Shown here piece after piece: positions 4,918 through 6,076 of a stretch of 6,076 nucleotides of DNA. How positions within the stretch are numbered: the stretch's first letter is position 1; every line of letters starts with the position of its first letter. The stretch spans positions 1 to 6,076 of the forward strand of contig JAQGPD010000251.1 in NCBI GenBank assembly GCA_028293305.1, read 5' to 3'. The translations under genes and the position numbers were made by a program. The notes beneath the pieces are model-generated. The model was not told the origin of the DNA. It saw nothing but the letters and a program-made list of their open reading frames with translations, and searched no databases. This DNA is from Verrucomicrobiales bacterium (GTDB lineage: Bacteria; Verrucomicrobiota; Verrucomicrobiia; Verrucomicrobiales; V1-33).

Positions 4918-4989
4918 CCGGTGTGCGCCGCGCGGGACGTTGGGATTCATAACCATTGGATGGCACATCCTGTGCTCTTACTTTCGCTC

Positions 4990-6076
4990 ATGCCTGCTGC
5001 TGTTCCCCCGACCCTGCGAGCCGCGCGCCCGTCCTACCGACCCCGGACCCAGGTGCGCGTGGGTTTCGTGCCGCTCTCCGACAGCGCGCCCCTCACCGTG
5101 GCGCGGGAGATGGGATTTTTCAGCAAGCATGGATTGGATGTGGTGCTGACCCGGGAGCTGGGCTGGGCGTCCATCCGGGAGAAAATCTTCTATCAGGATC
5201 TGGATGCGGCCCATGCGCCGGCGCCCATGCTCTTCCGTCTGGTGCTGGGACTGGATGGAAAACCCTGCGATGTCTTCACCAGTTATTTTCTCAATGCGGG
5301 CGGGAATGCCGTGACGCTGAGCTCCTCCCTCCGGCGCATGGGGATCCGCAGCGCGGCGGATCTGAAGCGTCTGGTGCGGAGCAAACATCCGGAACGGCTG
5401 ATCTTCGCGGTGGTGTCTTTATACTCCTGTCACTATTTCCTCCTGCGCCGCTGGCTGTTGTCAGGAGGGATCGATCCTGACAAGGAGGTTTTGATAGCAG
5501 TATTGCCTCCGGAGCAGATGCTGAGCAGCCTGCAGAATGGGCATATTGAGGGTTTTTGTTCCGGAGAGCCCTGGAACAGCGCGGCGGTCTTGGCGGGAGC
5601 GGGTTGGTGTCCGGCCACCAGTGTGAGTCTGGCGCCGGCGCATCCGGAGAAGATTTTGCTGGCCCGGACCGCCTTCGCGGAGCGCTGGCCGGATGAGAAT
5701 GCCGCGCTGCTGCGGGCGGTGGACGAGGCCTGCCGATGGTGTGAGGATCCGGCGAACCGGCCGGCGCTGGTGGATTTGTTGGCGTCCTGCCGCTGGTTCC
5801 GCGAAAGCCGCGCGGCGCTGCGTCCGGCTTTGTTGGGCCCGTTTGACTGCGGGGATGGAAACCGGGTGGCCGCGCATGATTTGCTTAGATTCCACGGGGC
5901 GTCGATCAATGCCGCCACCGAGGAAAAATCAGCCTGGCTGCTGGCGCAGATGAGAAATGCCAAATTGCTTACCGTGGAGCGGGCCCCCGAAGGAGCCTTC
6001 CGGCCGGACTTGTTGGAGGAAGCGCTGGGCCCGGTGGAAATGCCCGTCACCGTCACGAAGGATGGAGCGGCTGCGA
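4990..6076 (+). CDS. NrtA/CmpA/NasS-type solute-binding protein (partial, C-terminus off the right edge)
   Basis: The frame is open from ATG 4990 (MPAAVPPTLRAARPSY) to the window end, 362 codons without a stop. Family features, numbered from this start: 'VRVGFVPLSDSAPLTVAREM' (22-41), 'GWASIREKI' (58-66), 'LDAAHAPAPM' (71-80), and the hallmark 'GFCSGEPWN' (188-196), which lines the nitrate/bicarbonate site in NrtA/CmpA proteins. It therefore belongs either to the periplasmic component of a nitrate/nitrite/bicarbonate or related ABC importer, or to the cytoplasmic nitrate sensor NasS. No convincing signal peptide or lipobox precedes the domain, which favours a NasS-like or atypical protein. 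An upstream in-frame ATG at 4960 adds ten residues (MAHPVLLLSL) that are hydrophobic but lack the N-terminal Lys/Arg of a signal peptide. Neither start has a Shine-Dalgarno. NrtA-type proteins are about 380-440 residues, so little is missing. Confidence 0.86.
   Translation, partial: MPAAVPPTLRAARPSYRPRTQVRVGFVPLSDSAPLTVAREMGFFSKHGLDVVLTRELGWASIREKIFYQDLDAAHAPAPMLFRLVLGLDGKPCDVFTSYFLNAGGNAVTLSSSLRRMGIRSAADLKRLVRSKHPERLIFAVVSLYSCHYFLLRRWLLSGGIDPDKEVLIAVLPPEQMLSSLQNGHIEGFCSGEPWNSAAVLAGAGWCPATSVSLAPAHPEKILLARTAFAERWPDENAALLRAVDEACRWCEDPANRPALVDLLASCRWFRESRAALRPALLGPFDCGDGNRVAAHDLLRFHGASINAATEEKSAWLLAQMRNAKLLTVERAPEGAFRPDLLEEALGPVEMPVTVTKDGAAA

Noticed and set aside
3969..4952. 327-codon plus-strand open frame antisense to the LysR gene
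   Set aside because: Shadow of high-GC coding on the other strand; Gly/Ala/Glu-rich with no family features, while the minus strand has a clear LysR protein.
4887..4966. Direct repeat GATGGCAC (4887-4894 and 4959-4966) in the divergent spacer
   Set aside because: Eight bases, no symmetry, partly overlapping the candidate 4960 start; could easily be chance.
4955..4985. Plus-strand promoter TTGGAT-N17-TACTTT before the solute-binding gene
   Set aside because: Only 3/6 matches in each hexamer, and it would leave almost no leader before the 4990 start.
5433..6056. 207-codon minus-strand open frame opposite the solute-binding protein gene
   Set aside because: Ser/Arg/Ala-rich antisense shadow; the plus strand shows a recognised family.

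Overview
The window is GC-rich bacterial chromosome. Genes are tightly packed on the minus strand, with one divergent gene on the plus strand at the right edge. The PII protein, the multi-PAS sensor, the long Ala/Pro linkers and the 'GGAGCGCGGGTTT(G/C)AAACCCGC' intergenic repeats suggest a Gram-negative environmental bacterium. I lean towards Verrucomicrobiota (Opitutales-like), but that is an inference from style; there is no rRNA or other marker gene here.

Layout, left to right. (1) 1-1494, minus: N-terminal 498 residues of a large sensor with a degenerate receiver domain, a PAS domain, an Ala-rich linker, a second PAS domain and the start of a third; it runs off the left edge. (2) 1495-1710: AT-rich spacer with small dyads. 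(3) 1711-2601, minus: membrane-anchored protein of unknown function with a long disordered linker. (4) 2602-2944: a complex intergenic stretch holding a good sigma70-type promoter with an overlapping operator-like dyad, two inverted copies of a REP-like repeat, a structured leader and the terminator behind glnB. (5) 2945-3304, minus: a canonical PII protein (glnB). (6) 3329-3829, minus: a stand-alone cyclic-nucleotide-binding domain protein with a C-terminal helix and no DNA-binding domain, 24 bases upstream of glnB and probably co-transcribed with it. (7) 3951-4868, minus: a LysR-type regulator. (8) 4990-6076, plus: an NrtA/CmpA/NasS-type solute-binding protein, divergent from the LysR gene and cut by the right edge, with a T-N11-A LysR box between the two.

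Taken together, the right half has a nitrogen-signalling theme: PII (2-oxoglutarate/ATP/ADP sensor), a cNMP-binding partner protein, and a LysR gene facing a nitrate/nitrite-type binding protein. The left half (PAS sensor, unknown membrane protein) has no evident functional tie to it. I see no wholly new system. The least ordinary signals are the repeat lodged inside the glnB terminator loop, its inverted partner in the leader of the next gene, the receiver domain stripped of its phosphorylation residues, and the CNB-PII gene pair.
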